This document shows, one piece after another, positions 36,901 to 48,772 of a DNA stretch of 64,000 nucleotides (its first letter is position 1; every line of letters begins with the position of its first letter). The translations under genes were made by a program, and so were the position numbers. Location of the stretch: assembly GCA_019914945.1 (NCBI GenBank), contig CM034107.1:11594001-11658000 (forward strand), given 5' to 3'. The notes beneath the pieces were generated by a model. That model did no database searches, was not told the origin of the DNA, and saw nothing but the letters and a program-made list of their open reading frames with translations. This DNA is from Typha latifolia. Lineage: Eukaryota > Streptophyta > Magnoliopsida > Poales > Typhaceae.

Positions 36901-38222
36901 AGGATCCAATACCTCCTCAGTTGCAAAGTCATCACCATCCAGTGGAACAGTTCGCACCTTGAAACTTGCAGGCATCAGACCTTGACCTGGACTATGGCAA
37001 TCCATTGTCTTCTCCCAGCTCTACAGAATGTAAAACAATGAAGATTATTCATGACCAGAGCTATACAGCATGTAATGGTAAATTGTCATATTTCTGGTCC
37101 TGTATTTCATTATTCAAAGCTTTCTTTTTATTTTTCTCAAACTCTTCTGATGGCATCTGAATTCAACATTTTTCTTTTTCAAATTCAACACTTAAAAGGT
37201 ACTGACTGAACTTGAGGAAATGTAAATAGCCAACCAAATAAATAATGAGGTAAAAAGAAATTCTAGTCCTCATCAGAACTTAAAGTGTCATACCTGACAT
37301 GCTGAGAAAATACAAGATTTAATCAAAATCTCTAATGATTCAAATTTGGAAATGCTGAGGTCACCTAAGACATATTAAGAAGGAATACTATGGAACACAA
37401 TTAGCAGTTAATAAGATGTGACCAGACAATAGCTAGAACATCATTGTAAATATTTTGTCACGAAATTGGATATCACATGATTCCTAACACATTGGCTTTC
37501 AAAGAGAAAAACTGAAGAATTGCTAGGAACAAACATATTACCTGAAGTTGAAGAGTGTGAAGAATGAAGTTGCGAACTATGTCATACTCCCCCTTCAAGA
37601 GGAAAGCAATCCCGGAAGGTATAAAGTCACGAATAAAAACTTGGTCATAGTTCAATACATTGCTATCAGATGGGTCATTTGCAGCAATTGTTCCAACAGG
37701 GCTACCACAATAATAAACCATTGATTCCTGTAAAAGGCACCATGCTTCATCCTCAAAAGAACTCCCCCTTCTTTTAGGAGATGCATGATCATTTGTTCCA
37801 GCTAGAAAAGATTTATCATCACCAGTTTTGATAGCTCCTTCATCAAAGCCAATAACAGTTTGAGTTTGGCCATTCACATCACTAAGAATCTGGCTTGCCT
37901 TGCTGACTGCATCTTTCACCCAGGACCTGTTCCCATCCTCACTAGTTATCTTAGAAGAACTCTCATTCCGCTGACATTGCAACATGACATGCCTCGATCT
38001 TTTGTGAGAATGCAGGATCCCACGTACTCTTGAAAGATTTTGGTTTACATTGGAATTAGACAATGCTCTCGCATGCAAAGGACACCTTTTCCTCCTGATT
38101 CTTCCATCAATACTCCAGGGCGAAATGAAAGGTGAAGTATTTGAATGTAAAGTGGAACAAGAGTGACTCGATATTGTTCCAGACAAAACATGTGCAGCTA
38201 CTTCCAAACTTTCCATCATCAT
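33921..38222 (-). CDS. Alkaline/neutral invertase (GH100), six exons, organelle-type
   Basis: Hydrolyses sucrose to glucose and fructose near neutral pH. Exons on the minus strand are 38222-37542, 37020-36855, 36755-36544, 35755-35262, 35177-35129 and 34247-33921, giving 642 residues. The first ~140 residues are Arg/Ser-rich and poorly conserved, typical of a mitochondrial or plastid transit peptide; cytosolic members lack this. The GH100 barrel begins at [20 protein letters not shown]. Active-site context includes [16 protein letters not shown], where family data place the catalytic Asp, plus [19 protein letters not shown] and [20 protein letters not shown]. The ATG is tripled, so the start may be at any of three consecutive Met codons. 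A leader intron is suggested from 38781 to 38251. The six-exon structure matches many plant members. Confidence 0.93.
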
Positions 38223-39993
38223 GGACTCAAATTATATCAATAAATATGGCCTGATATCATATATACAAAATTGATGAAGCAACTAGTGTTGTCGAGCGAT
38301 CTGTAATCCTGACAAGATCACCACAGTGATAAGACAACACTAATGTAGACAAAAAGAAGAAGAAGAAGAAGAAATATAACATCACCAAAATTAAATAGTA
38401 TGAAATTAAAATTATCAAGTCATCTAGATAAATTTCGTCATTTGAAAAAGAAGAAGAAGAAGTTACTATATCAGGACATTCCAAGTCCAGGAAAAAAAGA
38501 AAAGGAAAAAAAGCTCTTGATTCAAATAATAGAGAAATGATTCTCTCTGTATTAGACAAGCATCACCAAAATCTGTAACTTTCATGCTTGATTATAACCA
38601 ACTTCTCCGATACCCAAATCAAAGCCACAACTAGGAATCCAGTTGGAGTAGAATGAATCAAAATTCACAAAGAATGCAATCCATAAGAAGCTGGCTCACG
38701 AAGGAGGATGCATTAAGAGTCTTGCATTATGTTTTAATAAAATTTAGAGATCAATAAAAGAAATTCGAACGTAAATCTCACCTATCCTTGAGCTCCCGCA
38801 ACGAATCTAAACAACAGCGAATTATTTAATTGCAAGGGAATGCAACGAAACGAGGTCTTCTCTTCTCTTATATTCTCTTCTCCTCTCTTATCCGGTGAAA
38901 GGAGACCAAGAAAAATCGCTCGCCATGCGCTCGCTCGCACACAGGGGCCGACGAAAGAGGAAAGACTAAGTTTCCACTTTCATTATTATTATTATTATGA
39001 GTAAGGTCTTTTCCGGAAATAAACATTATCTAAATAAAGCCATTTCCTTATTTTTACGATTTGTTTGCTGAAAATTAAAAAGGAAATAAAAGTGATAACC
39101 GAAATCATTCTAAAATTATTTATTCACATCAACACTGGAAATATGATTGACAGTGGAGGTAGAGATATGGGAGATGGCTCGTCCAAACAAAGAATAATTA
39201 AATAAACGTGATCAACAACTACTGGACTCGTAGATAGTTACGTCTTCTCCTATCAGATTTCCTTGATCCCCAGGAGTGGAGTGGAGTGGAGTGACGTGAC
39301 GTGACGTGGCGTGTCCAAGTCCATGTCTTCTGTGAGAATTGTCAACTAATTCCTCTCAGATCCTACATATGAATTGTTATTAGGAAATCTTTACTACTAG
39401 TTGCTTAGTTTCTCTACTAGCCAACGAAATCAATACCCAATTAGTTCAGAGTTTTTCTAGATACTATATTATCTAACTCAAAAATTATTATTTAATTTGA
39501 TGCACTAAATCTAATAAATTGTATTCTAAAAAAAATTAGTTAGACTCAGATGAAATCTTTTGAGATCCACTTGAATTGGATGGATATTAAAAGACTGCAT
39601 CTAGACTAATTTAACTTTACTAGAAGAGTTGACATTGGGAATGGAGGCATTGAGTAGGAAGCCATAAGAGGGTAATCAAGGCCAGTCGCAGCTATTAACT
39701 CCGTGTTTTGTTTCATTCCGCTGCTTGCTTAATAGTTTTAATAGTTTGGGCAGGCTCGTTTTATTTTGCCCTGAAGCCTAAAACCGCAGACCCACTCGTC
39801 TATATATATAGTGCTTATATATAGTGCTTACACACACATCAAACAAAGGAATTCTCCTCATTTGATTTAGAGCTTAGATTTTTAAAAGCTGCCTATACTT
39901 CTTCTTTTCGTTTTCTTTTTAAAAATTGAACAATCAGATCAACCAATAACAACCATATGTAAATAATGTAATAAAACAAACTCCTGCTGACTG
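38223..39993. other. Invertase leader and promoter region
   Basis: The left 600 bases carry the likely leader intron (GAA-rich tracts near 38356-38372 and 38450-38461). A CT-rich, GC-richer block at 38780-38950 looks like the first leader exon on the minus strand. Beyond that is AT-rich upstream DNA with a pentamer array at 39274-39313. No other gene is seen. Confidence 0.5.
39274..39313. promoter_or_regulatory. Tandem pentamers with repeated ACGT cores upstream of invertase
   Basis: Runs of GAGTG units pass directly into TGACGTGACGTGACGTGG. Three overlapping TGACGTG sites and one GTGGCGTG are the kind of ACGT core bound by plant bZIP factors (as-1, ABRE-like). The array is about 330 bp upstream of the presumed invertase leader. 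Function is inferred from motif only. Confidence 0.4.
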
Positions 39994-41007
39994 TTTTATG
40001 TAACGCCCCCGCCCGGCATGGGCACGTGCACGTGCACGCCCACGCGCCCACACGACACGTGCGGCGCATGCGACAGGACGGGCGGAGCCCGTCATGCACA
40101 GATACTCTCCTGTACACATACAATCATGACATCATCAAATACTACATGCTAATATATCTATGCTCACATAATCCAACACCAAATAAAATATACTATTAAC
40201 CAAATAAACCTGTTAACATATGAATATCCAAGTCCACAATAGAATACACTAGACCACTATATAATCTGGCAGGACCCATACATACCACAACAAACCATCA
40301 AGATACAACTAAAATGTCTAATACAAGAGTACACTATGATTCGATCTGTATGATACAAGTCATCGTCTAATACAAAAGAGTACAAATATCAAGTACTGGT
40401 ACAAGTCAATATTTGGTTAAGCTATCATCTATACCATCTCGCATCTATAGCTCACCTCATTATCGTTCTAAAATACCTTATCAAGATATCTCAAAATGCT
40501 ATCACGTACCACATATCTGAGAGGGTTAGAAAAAAAAATAAAGAGAGTCATGAGCAAAATGATCAGTGAACAGACCTTACCCCGAATCAGTGATGCCAAG
40601 CAGAGAGTAAATCATGTATTGGATAATATGAATCAGAAAGCAGCATGATGTCATGTATGAACATGTATATATATATCCTCAATGACATATATATGAATGA
40701 AATTAATTCTCATGAATAAGCATATTATATCCTCAATCAAAAGTATATCACATAATGAAATTACCATATAACATTACCGAATATAACGACATATCATGTA
40801 TAACAATTATGATCCAATGATACTAATCACATCAATGATGATGCATGATGTATGTCAATCACTAGATAATTGTATATGTCAGAGGTAGATATAATCTACA
40901 TATCTCTTACTATCACAATCATCCATCTCAACTCTGAATATCATCCATCATGTTGGATTATGGTACCCGGCCCCAAACTCGATACACAACATGTCACAAG
41001 CTCAGAG

Positions 41008-41240
41008 GATACCTTGTCATACGCTAAGAGTATCTCTTTAGATAAATCATACCCTGCCATACGCTAAGGGTATCTCTGTAGATAAATCATACCCTACTAT
41101 ACGCTAAGGGTATCTAAAAAAAAATAATCATACCCTGCCATACGCTAAGGGTATATCAATGATAGCTGTACCTTGTCATATGCTAAGAGTACAACCATCA
41201 GCCATCACCATACTCTGCCATACGCTAAGAGTATGTCCAA
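41008..41240. repeat. Six-copy 40-bp tandem array with an internal dyad
   Basis: Each unit has ATACCCTGCCAT, then ACGCTAAGGGTAT, then a variable spacer such as CTCTGTAGATAAATC. The ATACCC and GGGTAT ends are complementary, so each unit can fold as a small hairpin; copies ending AGAGTAT usually pair with a matching change at the other end. The ACGCTAAG core (ATGCTAAG in copy 5) sits at 41021, 41061, 41101, 41142, 41180 and 41222. Confidence 0.88.
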
Positions 41241-41270
41241 TACCAGTCCGGACCAGATACCGTTCCAGCC

Positions 41271-41307
41271 ATCACATCATATCACATCACATCACATCAC
41301 ATCACAT
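41271..41307. repeat. (ATCAC)n pentanucleotide repeat
   Basis: About seven ATCAC units, two of them imperfect, just right of the 40-bp array inside the outer LTR. Confidence 0.85.
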
Positions 41308-42635
41308 ACACATGTACTTTTATGATTTCATATACATGATAAATCATATGCATATATCCAGTACGATAACAGATCATGCAACTCAGGAATTTAGGTGGTA
41401 AAGAAGCCGAGAGAAAAATGATGCAATGCCGACTCTAACCATGTATTTAACACATGTATATTTTTGTCAGTCTATCATATGCCTACTCATGATAGAGATC
41501 ATCCCAACATAAAACCATAACACTATAATCATTTCTATATATCACCAATGTACTCATATCTCAGATCTGCCTAATTAAATGCATGATAAAATATGCTCGA
41601 CTATAATCATCAATAGATAAAGTCATATAATCATGTTGGAGGCCAAAACATGCATGTACATAATATATAATATAACCTAATTTGAGAAAGGCGTCTAAGG
41701 GATAACACTACTCACCGTCTAATCAGAAGACATAAACCACGCATCTCTCACGTCGATCAGTTAACCAAGTGACACTTATCGCTAGCAAGGTCCACAGGGT
41801 CTTAAATAAGAAGTTCGGGATCTGAAAATGTTTAAGTACCAAGAAGTTAGTCGTTCATCTAATTAAAATTCGTTCATGTAAAAATATGATGATTTATTAG
41901 ATTTTAGAATTTCTACTTATCTTTATAACTGGCTAGATTTTTAATTATAAATAAAAATATAAATATAGATAAAAACCTAATTATAATTAAATTATATCTT
42001 GATTAATTAGGAACTACATAGTCATTACTTTATAAAATAATAAATAAATACATAAGCCAATTATTTTATTTGCTACAAAATAATAATGTATAATAAATTA
42101 TTAGAATTATTTAAAGTGTATCTCATAAAAATATTAGTATATAAATTTGATAATTATAATTTACAAATCTATATACTAATCTAATAGAGATATAAATAAA
42201 TATGAGTATTACTTATATTTATACCAAATAAATCATTGATTATACAAATTATAATTAATACTAATCATATTGAAGAATATATATTATTATTAAAATAATT
42301 AATGTATAAATAATCTATTTGCATTAATTGAGAAGAAAAATACCTAAATAAATAACATAAATAAAATAATTAATTAATAAATTAATTAAATCTGCCATCA
42401 GTGCTGGGCCGAGTCCAACACTGTGCAGAAAGAAAGAGAAGGAGCTGAGGAAGAAGGAGAAAAAGAAAGAAAGAAAGAAAGAAGGAAGAAGAAGAAGAAG
42501 AAGAAGAGAAGAAAGAGAGGAGGTGAGGGAGGAGGTTGCGGACCCGGGCCAGCGGGGAGGGCACCGGCTGTTGCTGGCCAGCTAGCGGCCGGCCTCTCGC
42601 CGGCGGCTCGGCTCCGACAAGCCCAACCTCGGGCA

Positions 42636-42692
<57 letters not shown>
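42636..42692. repeat. (GA)n microsatellite
   Basis: About 28 GA units with one interruption, in the outer element some 45 bp left of the chromovirus LTR. The long Arg/Glu and Ser/Leu frames across it are artefacts. Confidence 0.92.
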
Positions 42693-42695
<3 letters not shown>

Positions 42696-42736
42696 AAAGA
42701 GAGTGGGAGTGAGAGGTCTCACCGGCGGCGGTGACG

Positions 42737-43279
42737 TGTCATGGACTGTCTTTGAGATAGACAACGATCGCGCGACGCTCAACTTCTAAGTAGCAAAGTT
42801 AAGCCAGCCGTTCGCTTCACAAGCGATGCACCTGTTTTTGGATTGCGACAAAGCAAAGACAAGCAAAATACAATGTTTGGCAAACAAGATTGCGATTCTT
42901 TATTGATTGGAAAAGAAGTTACAAGACATGCCAACAATAGGAAATTTAAAGGGGCAGGATAGCCATCGAGGGCAAAATGAACACCATTGAACCAGTGGCA
43001 CTTCGGTTGCGAAGGTGGCTCACTTAATGTTTCTTGATAGTTTTCCTATACTACTAAGTATGAGCATCCCCAATTCTGCAACCCGAGGGGTTCAAAGGTC
43101 TTGTGGGGCATTACGTTTTGAAAGTAAGCCCCATTTGAGTTTTGGCCCATGAGTTTTATAGACATGTGTGGGGAAAATCCCAAACTAGTGTTGCAACGAC
43201 ACTAATATTGCAATCCTAAGGTTGCTTCGCAAGGAGCTCTTGAAAAAACCAAAAGACACTCAAAAATATGCAAAAGACA
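42737..43279 (-). repeat. Chromovirus 3' LTR
   Basis: 543 bp. In element sense it runs TGTCTTTTGCAT to CCATGACA. It aligns along its whole length with the copy at 47881-48426. The sequence just inside it, GACGAGGATGCCCA in element sense, is a plausible polypurine tract. Confidence 0.92.
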
Positions 43280-43409
43280 TGGGCATCCTCGTCGAGGTGA
43301 TCTTCGGCTGCTACCATGATGCTTGACTTCATCTTGACGAACTCGCCAAGTTCTTCTTTCGGTAGGCTTGAACTTTGTCCTTTTCATGCCGCAGAGTTTC
43401 TTCAAGTTC

Positions 43410-46400
43410 TCAACTAGCTTTTGACATTGGAAGATTCTTCCATTTGACCAAGTATTCGGTCTCCGTAGCTCCATTGGGTAGAGTCCGCACTCTGTCCGCT
43501 AAGATGGTGTCAACCTGCCTTTCAAGCGATGTCGTTGTGGGGTTTGGCCAGCTTGACACATTGCGAGAAGGGTCTTCGCGATCGGCATGATACGGTTTGA
43601 GGCAACTCACATGGAAAACCGAATGGATTTTAAGCCAAGCCGGGAGTTGCACTCGGTATGACACATTGCCTACTTTATTAATAATAGGAAAGGGGCCTTC
43701 ATATTTGCGAGCAAGTCCTTTATGCACCTTGCGAAAGAACTTGAGCGATGCCGGTTGAAGCTTGACCAACACCAAATTGCCTTTCTTAAAGTCCCGTGGC
43801 CTTCTATTCTTGTCCGCCCACTTCTTCATCTTTTGTGCTGCCTTCTCAAGATAGGCTTTGGCAATCTCCGCATTTTGATGCCACTTTTTGGCAAGGTGAT
43901 ATGCCGAAGGGCTGCTGCCTGTGTAATCCACCACCAAAGTATGCGGTGTGGAAGGTTGTTGTCCCATGATAACTTCGAAGGGGCTTTTGGTGAATGTAGA
44001 GCTCCGCTACAAGTTGTAAAAGAATTGGGCAACGTCAAGTAGCTTGACCCAATCTCGCTGATTGGCACTAACAAAGTGCCGCAAGTATTGCTCAAGAAGA
44101 GCATTTATTCTTTCGGTTTGGCCATCAGTTTGGGGATGAAGGCTTGTGGAGAAGAAAAGTTTTGACCCCAAGAGTTTGAACAACTCCGTCCAAAACCGAC
44201 CCAAGAACCAAGGATCCCTATCGCTCACGATGTTTTGTGGAACTCCCCAATACTTGGCCACATGCCTTAGGAACAACCGAGCTGCTTCATCAGCGGTGCA
44301 ATGCAGCGTAGCCGGTATGAAAGTTCCATACTTTGAGAACCGATCCACCACAACCAACACTGAGCCAATATCCCCGACCTTTAGCAAGCTCGATATGAAG
44401 TCCATAGAAACACTTTCCCATGGCCGCTCAGGAACAGGGAGCGATTCCAACAACCCACAAGACTTCGCGCGCTCCACCTTGTCTTGTTGGCAAATGAGAC
44501 AAGTGCGCACGTACTCTTCGACGTCTTTCCCCATCTTTGGCCAATAATATGCTCTTTCCACAAGAGCCAAGGTCCGATGTACGCCCGGATGACCTGCCCA
44601 CAAGGTGGCATGACACTCCTTGAGCAGCTCTCTTCTCAAGTTGTTCGCCCGGGGCACGTACACGCGGTTTCCTTTTGTCATGATGAGTCCCTCCTGGACC
44701 CAAAACCGTCGTGTCTTGCCTTCGGCTACAAGCTTCTTGAGGGTCTCCGCCATCGGATCACTTTGCATCCCCTCACGAATCTTCTTTAGAAGCGACGCTT
44801 GCACTTGGCTTATACTCTCGTTCGCCACCACTTTGAGAGCAGCAAGTTCAGCCTTGCGGCTTAAGGCATCCGCAACCTGAGTGGTTCGACCTAGTTTGTA
44901 TTCCAAAACTATGTCAAATTCAGCCAAGAAGTCTTGCCATCTTGCTTGTTTTGGAGAGAGCTTCTTTTGAGTTTGAAAATAACTCAAGGCAACATTGTCG
45001 GTCTTCACCACAAAGCGAGACCCAAGGAGATAATGCCTCCAAACACGAAGGCAATGTACGACCACCGTCATCTCCTTTTCGTGCATCGTATACCTCCGCT
45101 CCGTATCATTCAACTTGCGACTTTCATAAGCAATCGGATGTCTTTCTTGCACAAGAACTCCTCTGATGGCATAATCTGAGGCGTCCGTGTGAACTTCAAA
45201 TAGAAGGGAGTAGTTTGGCAACTGCAATGCGGGTTCCTCCATCACCGCTCTCTTCAAATATGCAAAGGCTTCTTGACATTTGCTTGACGACTCCCATGAG
45301 CGGTCCCTTTTCAGCAAATCAGTCAGCGGCGCAACCCTCCGCGAGTAGCTTGCAATGAACCGCCGATAATAGTTGACAAGTCCCAAAAATAAAATGAAGT
45401 TCTGTCACCTTCGAAGGGACTTGCCAATCATGAATGGCACGGACTTTCTCCTCGTCCAAGTGAATGCTTCCTCCGCCAACTTTGTGTCCAAGGAACATGA
45501 TTTCCTCTTGTGCAAAATAGCACTTCTCCTTGTTCACATAAAGGGAGTTGTCCCTTAGCACTTTGAAGATGGCTTTGAGATGTTGGATGTGCTCTTCCAA
45601 CGTATTGCTGTACACCACGATGTCGTCGAGGTAGACCACCATGAACTTGTCAAGGTACTCATGGAACAGCTGGTTCATAAGTGTACAAAAGGTTGCAGGG
45701 GCATTCGTCAAGCCGAATGGCATTACCAAGAATTCGAATGCATCATAACGTGTCACACACGTTGTCTTTGCTTCATCACCTTCCGCAACTCTGACTTGCC
45801 AATACCCCGACCGCAAGTCTAATTTGGAGAAGTACCGTGCTCCTCCTAGTTGATCAAACAAGTCCGCAATGAGAGGGATTTAGTACTTGTTCTTGATCAT
45901 CGCTTTGTTCAAGGCGCGATAGTCTACACATAGTCGTAGACTTCCATCATGCTTCTTTTGGAATAGCACCGGCGCCCCAAACGGTGCCTTTGAGTTGCGG
46001 ATCAACCCGCCTTTAAGCAACTCGTCAAGTTGCTTCTGAAGTTCCACCAACTCCGGAGGAGACATGCGATATAGTGCACAGGCTGGAGGCTTTGCCCCTG
46101 GCTCCAATTCGATCTTGTGATCCATCGCTCGCCGAGGAGGCAAGGTCTTTGGCAATTCGGGCGGTGTCACATCCCCAAACTCCTTCAAAACCCTTGCGAC
46201 CCCAAGAGGAATTGGGCCATTCTCCAAAGGATCCGCCTCAAGCTTCAAGGCCGCCAAGAATGTTTGCTCACCCTTCTTGACACCCTTCTTCAGCTGAAGT
46301 GTTGAAAGTTGCTTTGTCTCCTTTGTCGTCGTCTCCGCCATCGGGATGACATAAGGGGACTCATCCCCCATCATGCAAAGAGCATTAAGAAACAGCATTG

Positions 46401-47838
46401 GCACTCCTCTCGCCGTTTGCAGAAATTCCATCCCAAGAATGACTTGGAAGTCATCCAAAGGAACCGCCATGAAGTTGGCCTTGCCTCTCCAAGACCCAAC
46501 CACAACATGCACATCCTTCGCTTGTCCGGCGATCGGTTGAGACTTCAAATTCACCGTCTTCATTCGACTTGAGTCCTTCGAAAAGAGCAACCCAAGTCGT
46601 TGTGATTCATGGTCCGCTATGAAGTTGTGAGTGGCACCAGTGTCAACCAACGCCTTCGTCGACTTTCCATTGAGCTCAATGTCGACGAACATTAGCTCGT
46701 TTGGCTTTCGGTTCTTTGAAGGCAAAGACTTTCGCTTCTCCCCCACTTAAGCCTTGAGTGCGTTTAGAAGCCGCAATGCCCCCATGCGAGGGCCCTCCAT
46801 CGACTTCTCATCGTCGCTCTCCCAACTTTGCTCTTGGGCTTGCACTGCATTGAGCAACTTTCGTTGCGGGCAATTCTTCACAAAATGTGGCCCTCCGCAT
46901 AGGAAGCACCCTTCCTCGGGACTCTTGTTCGGCTTCGCACCCTTTTGCCATAATCCCTTCTTTTCGCTTTGCATCACCCCTTTGCCTTTCGGCCTATGGG
47001 GCTTTGCATTGCTCATTGAAGGTTTCTTCTTTCGATTTTTAGGGGTTGAATAATCCTTCAAGCGCTCTGCCGCAGCTTGGGCTACCGCTAAGTCAGGAAT
47101 GTCCTGACGTCGCAAATTTGTGCCCAAGGTTTCAAGCCTTCTAAGAAGTGAAAAAGCTTGTCCTTCTCCGACATGTCCCGAATGTCCAGTATAAGCGTTG
47201 AGAATTGTTTGACATATTCTCGAATCGACCCCGTTCGTGTGAGATGTCGCAAACTCCGTCTTGTGATGAACTCCACATTTTTAGGAAGGAACTGCACCTT
47301 CAGCTCCCGTTTTAAATCCTCCCAAGTATTGATGTTGCAGCGGCTCCAGTCGCACCACCCGAAAGTATTGCTCAGCATCGAAAAAAAAGTTCTCCAACTC
47401 TTTGGCATCCCTTGCGCCCTTGTAGCAGCGCGGTTTCGGCACTCTGGCCCTTCCAGAATGTCCCTCTGCTTGTGCGGCGGGTTGCACGGTGCTCATGGCT
47501 CGCGTGAGTACTGTCACCCTTGCGGAGAGGTCCGCTAGCTGCTCTTTGAGATGTTGGACAGCTTCTTTGGTGTTGTCTCGCAACGTTTCGACCTCATCGT
47601 CTATATGTTGCTGATACAAGCGATCCACCCTATCACCGAGAGTGTATATTTGAGCAACATTAGCACTCAATTGCGAGATGTGTGCCTCCATGTCGTCAAG
47701 CCGCTCCCTGTTACTTCGATGCCTTTCAGAATCACTTAGATGGGTCTCCGTAATCAGCACTGGCACTGCTGGTCCTTTGCCCAAATCTGTTGTATTTGCC
47801 GCTTGACTTGTCTCTCCGCCTTGCTTATGGTGCCCCAT
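43410..47838 (-). pseudogene. Broken gag-pol of the chromovirus
   Basis: Gag starts at Met 47838 and is split over three frames (47838-47281, 47408-47088, 47127-46747); the last carries the zinc knuckle CFLCGGPHFVKNCP. Protease with [11 protein letters not shown] and the start of reverse transcriptase lie at 46746-45880, ending in a stop. Reverse transcriptase continues at 45861-45319 with an intact YLDD core, then shifts frame. 45386-44007 holds the end of RT, RNase H ([16 protein letters not shown]) and integrase (zinc-binding H-H-C-C, then [15 protein letters not shown] and [10 protein letters not shown]), ending in a TAG where relatives have Gln. 43967-43410 holds the integrase tail and a chromodomain (EYLVKWKNLP), cut by TGA at the Trp of the SWE motif. 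At least five breaks mean no full polyprotein can be made. Confidence 0.9.
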
Positions 47839-47866
47839 TTTGCAAGGATGTTGCTCTTGTCGACCA

Positions 47867-47878
47867 GCTCTGATACCA
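47867..47878 (-). other. Primer-binding site, initiator tRNA-Met
   Basis: On the minus strand TGGTATCAGAGC lies two bases inside the 5' LTR. This is the classic plant retrotransposon complement to the 3' end of initiator tRNA-Met, where minus-strand DNA synthesis starts. Confidence 0.92.
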
Positions 47879-47880
47879 CT

Positions 47881-48426
47881 TGTCACGGACTAAGTCTTTG
47901 AGATAGACAATGACCGCGCGACGCTCAACTTCCAAGTAGCAAAGTTAAGTCAGTCGTTCGCTTCACAAGCGATGCACCTGTTTTTGGATTGCGACAAAGC
48001 AAAGACAAGCAAAATACAATGTTTGGCAAACAAGATTGCGATTCTCTATTGATTGGAAAAGAAGTTACAAGACATGCCAACAACATGAAATTTAAAGCGG
48101 CATGATAGCCATCGAGGGCAAAATGAACACCATTGAACCAGTGGCACTTCGGTTGCGAAGCTGGCTCACTTAATGGTTCTCGATAGTTCTCCTATACTAC
48201 TAAGTATGAGCACCCCCAATTCTGCAACCCGAGGGGTTCAAAGGTCTTATGGGGCATTACGTTTTGAAAGTAAGCCCCATTTGAGTTTTGGCCCATGAGT
48301 TTTATAGGCATGTGCGAAGAAAATCCCAAACTAGTGTTGCGACGACACTAATATTGTGATCCCAAGGTTGCTTCGCAAGGAGCTCTTGAAGGAAACCAAA
48401 ATACACTCAAAAACATGCAAAAGACA
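47881..48426 (-). repeat. Chromovirus 5' LTR
   Basis: 546 bp, with TG...CA ends in element sense (TGTCTTTTGCATG to CCGTGACA). It is adjacent to the primer-binding site and is the partner of the LTR at 42737-43279. Confidence 0.92.
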
Positions 48427-48772
48427 TGGGATTGGCATCCCATTTACAGACTCAAGAAGCGAAAAATACAATAGGACCGACATTGCGAACAAAACGGTCC
48501 TAACAGGAGGCTCCAGGGAAGGTGTCGGTATAGAGAGAGAGAGAGTAGAGTGAGAGGGTGGCCGAGAGAGAGAGAGATATTTAAAGAGAGAGAGAGAGAA
48601 GGCGGTGGAGGAGGAGTAGTGGCGGCGCGGGGGCCGGCTGCAAGCAGCGGCCGCGGGCGCGAGGCGGCCCTCCATGCAAGCTGCATGATATGGGCACGAG
48701 GCCGGCCACAGTGTGGCCGGTCGCGTCGTGCCCAAATTTTTTTTTTTTTAAAGATTGGGTTGTTACATTTTA

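Larger units (their letters stand above)
42737..48426 (-). mobile_element. Degenerate Ty3/Gypsy chromovirus with two LTRs
   Basis: A 5,690-bp LTR retrotransposon on the minus strand. Order in its own sense is 5' LTR (48426-47881), primer-binding site, gag, protease, reverse transcriptase, RNase H, integrase, chromodomain, 3' LTR (43279-42737). The chromodomain and domain order make it a chromovirus; the compact size and CFLCGGPH zinc knuckle suggest the Galadriel or Reina side, unproven. Several frameshifts and stops make it non-autonomous. Its two LTRs differ at about 30 positions counted by eye over 545 bp, so the insertion is not recent. The 5 bases outside each end (TGACG and TGGGA) do not match, so no target duplication is visible. 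Confidence 0.92.
39999..48767 (-). mobile_element. Outer element: probable ~3-kb solo LTR split by a chromovirus
   Basis: The unit starts TGTAACGCCC at 39999 and ends GGGTTGTTACA at 48767, so the termini form TGTAAC/GTTACA. A perfect 5-bp duplication, TTTTA, flanks it (39994-39998 and 48768-48772). Removing the nested chromovirus at 42737-48426 leaves about 3.08 kb with no coding domains. A second long terminal copy is not present, so a solo LTR is the simplest reading. On the minus strand it starts TGTAACAACCC, resembling the starts of long LTRs of Tekay/Del-type Gypsy elements; family assignment is inferred. Notable inner parts are a GC-rich 100-bp edge (40003-40100), a 40-bp tandem array, and GA-rich and GC-rich blocks on both sides of the nested insertion. 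Confidence 0.65.

Noticed and set aside
42423..42782. Lys/Arg/Glu-rich frame across the GA tract
   Set aside because: Low-complexity translation of GA microsatellite and GC-rich LTR sequence.
44007..45386. 459-codon frame taken as a host gene
   Set aside because: It is the RT-RNase H-integrase part of the chromovirus, with frame breaks on both sides.
42737..48426. Integrated plant pararetrovirus
   Set aside because: The element has two LTRs, an initiator tRNA-Met primer-binding site at the LTR, integrase and a chromodomain. That is a Ty3/Gypsy retrotransposon. There is no movement or capsid gene of a caulimovirid.
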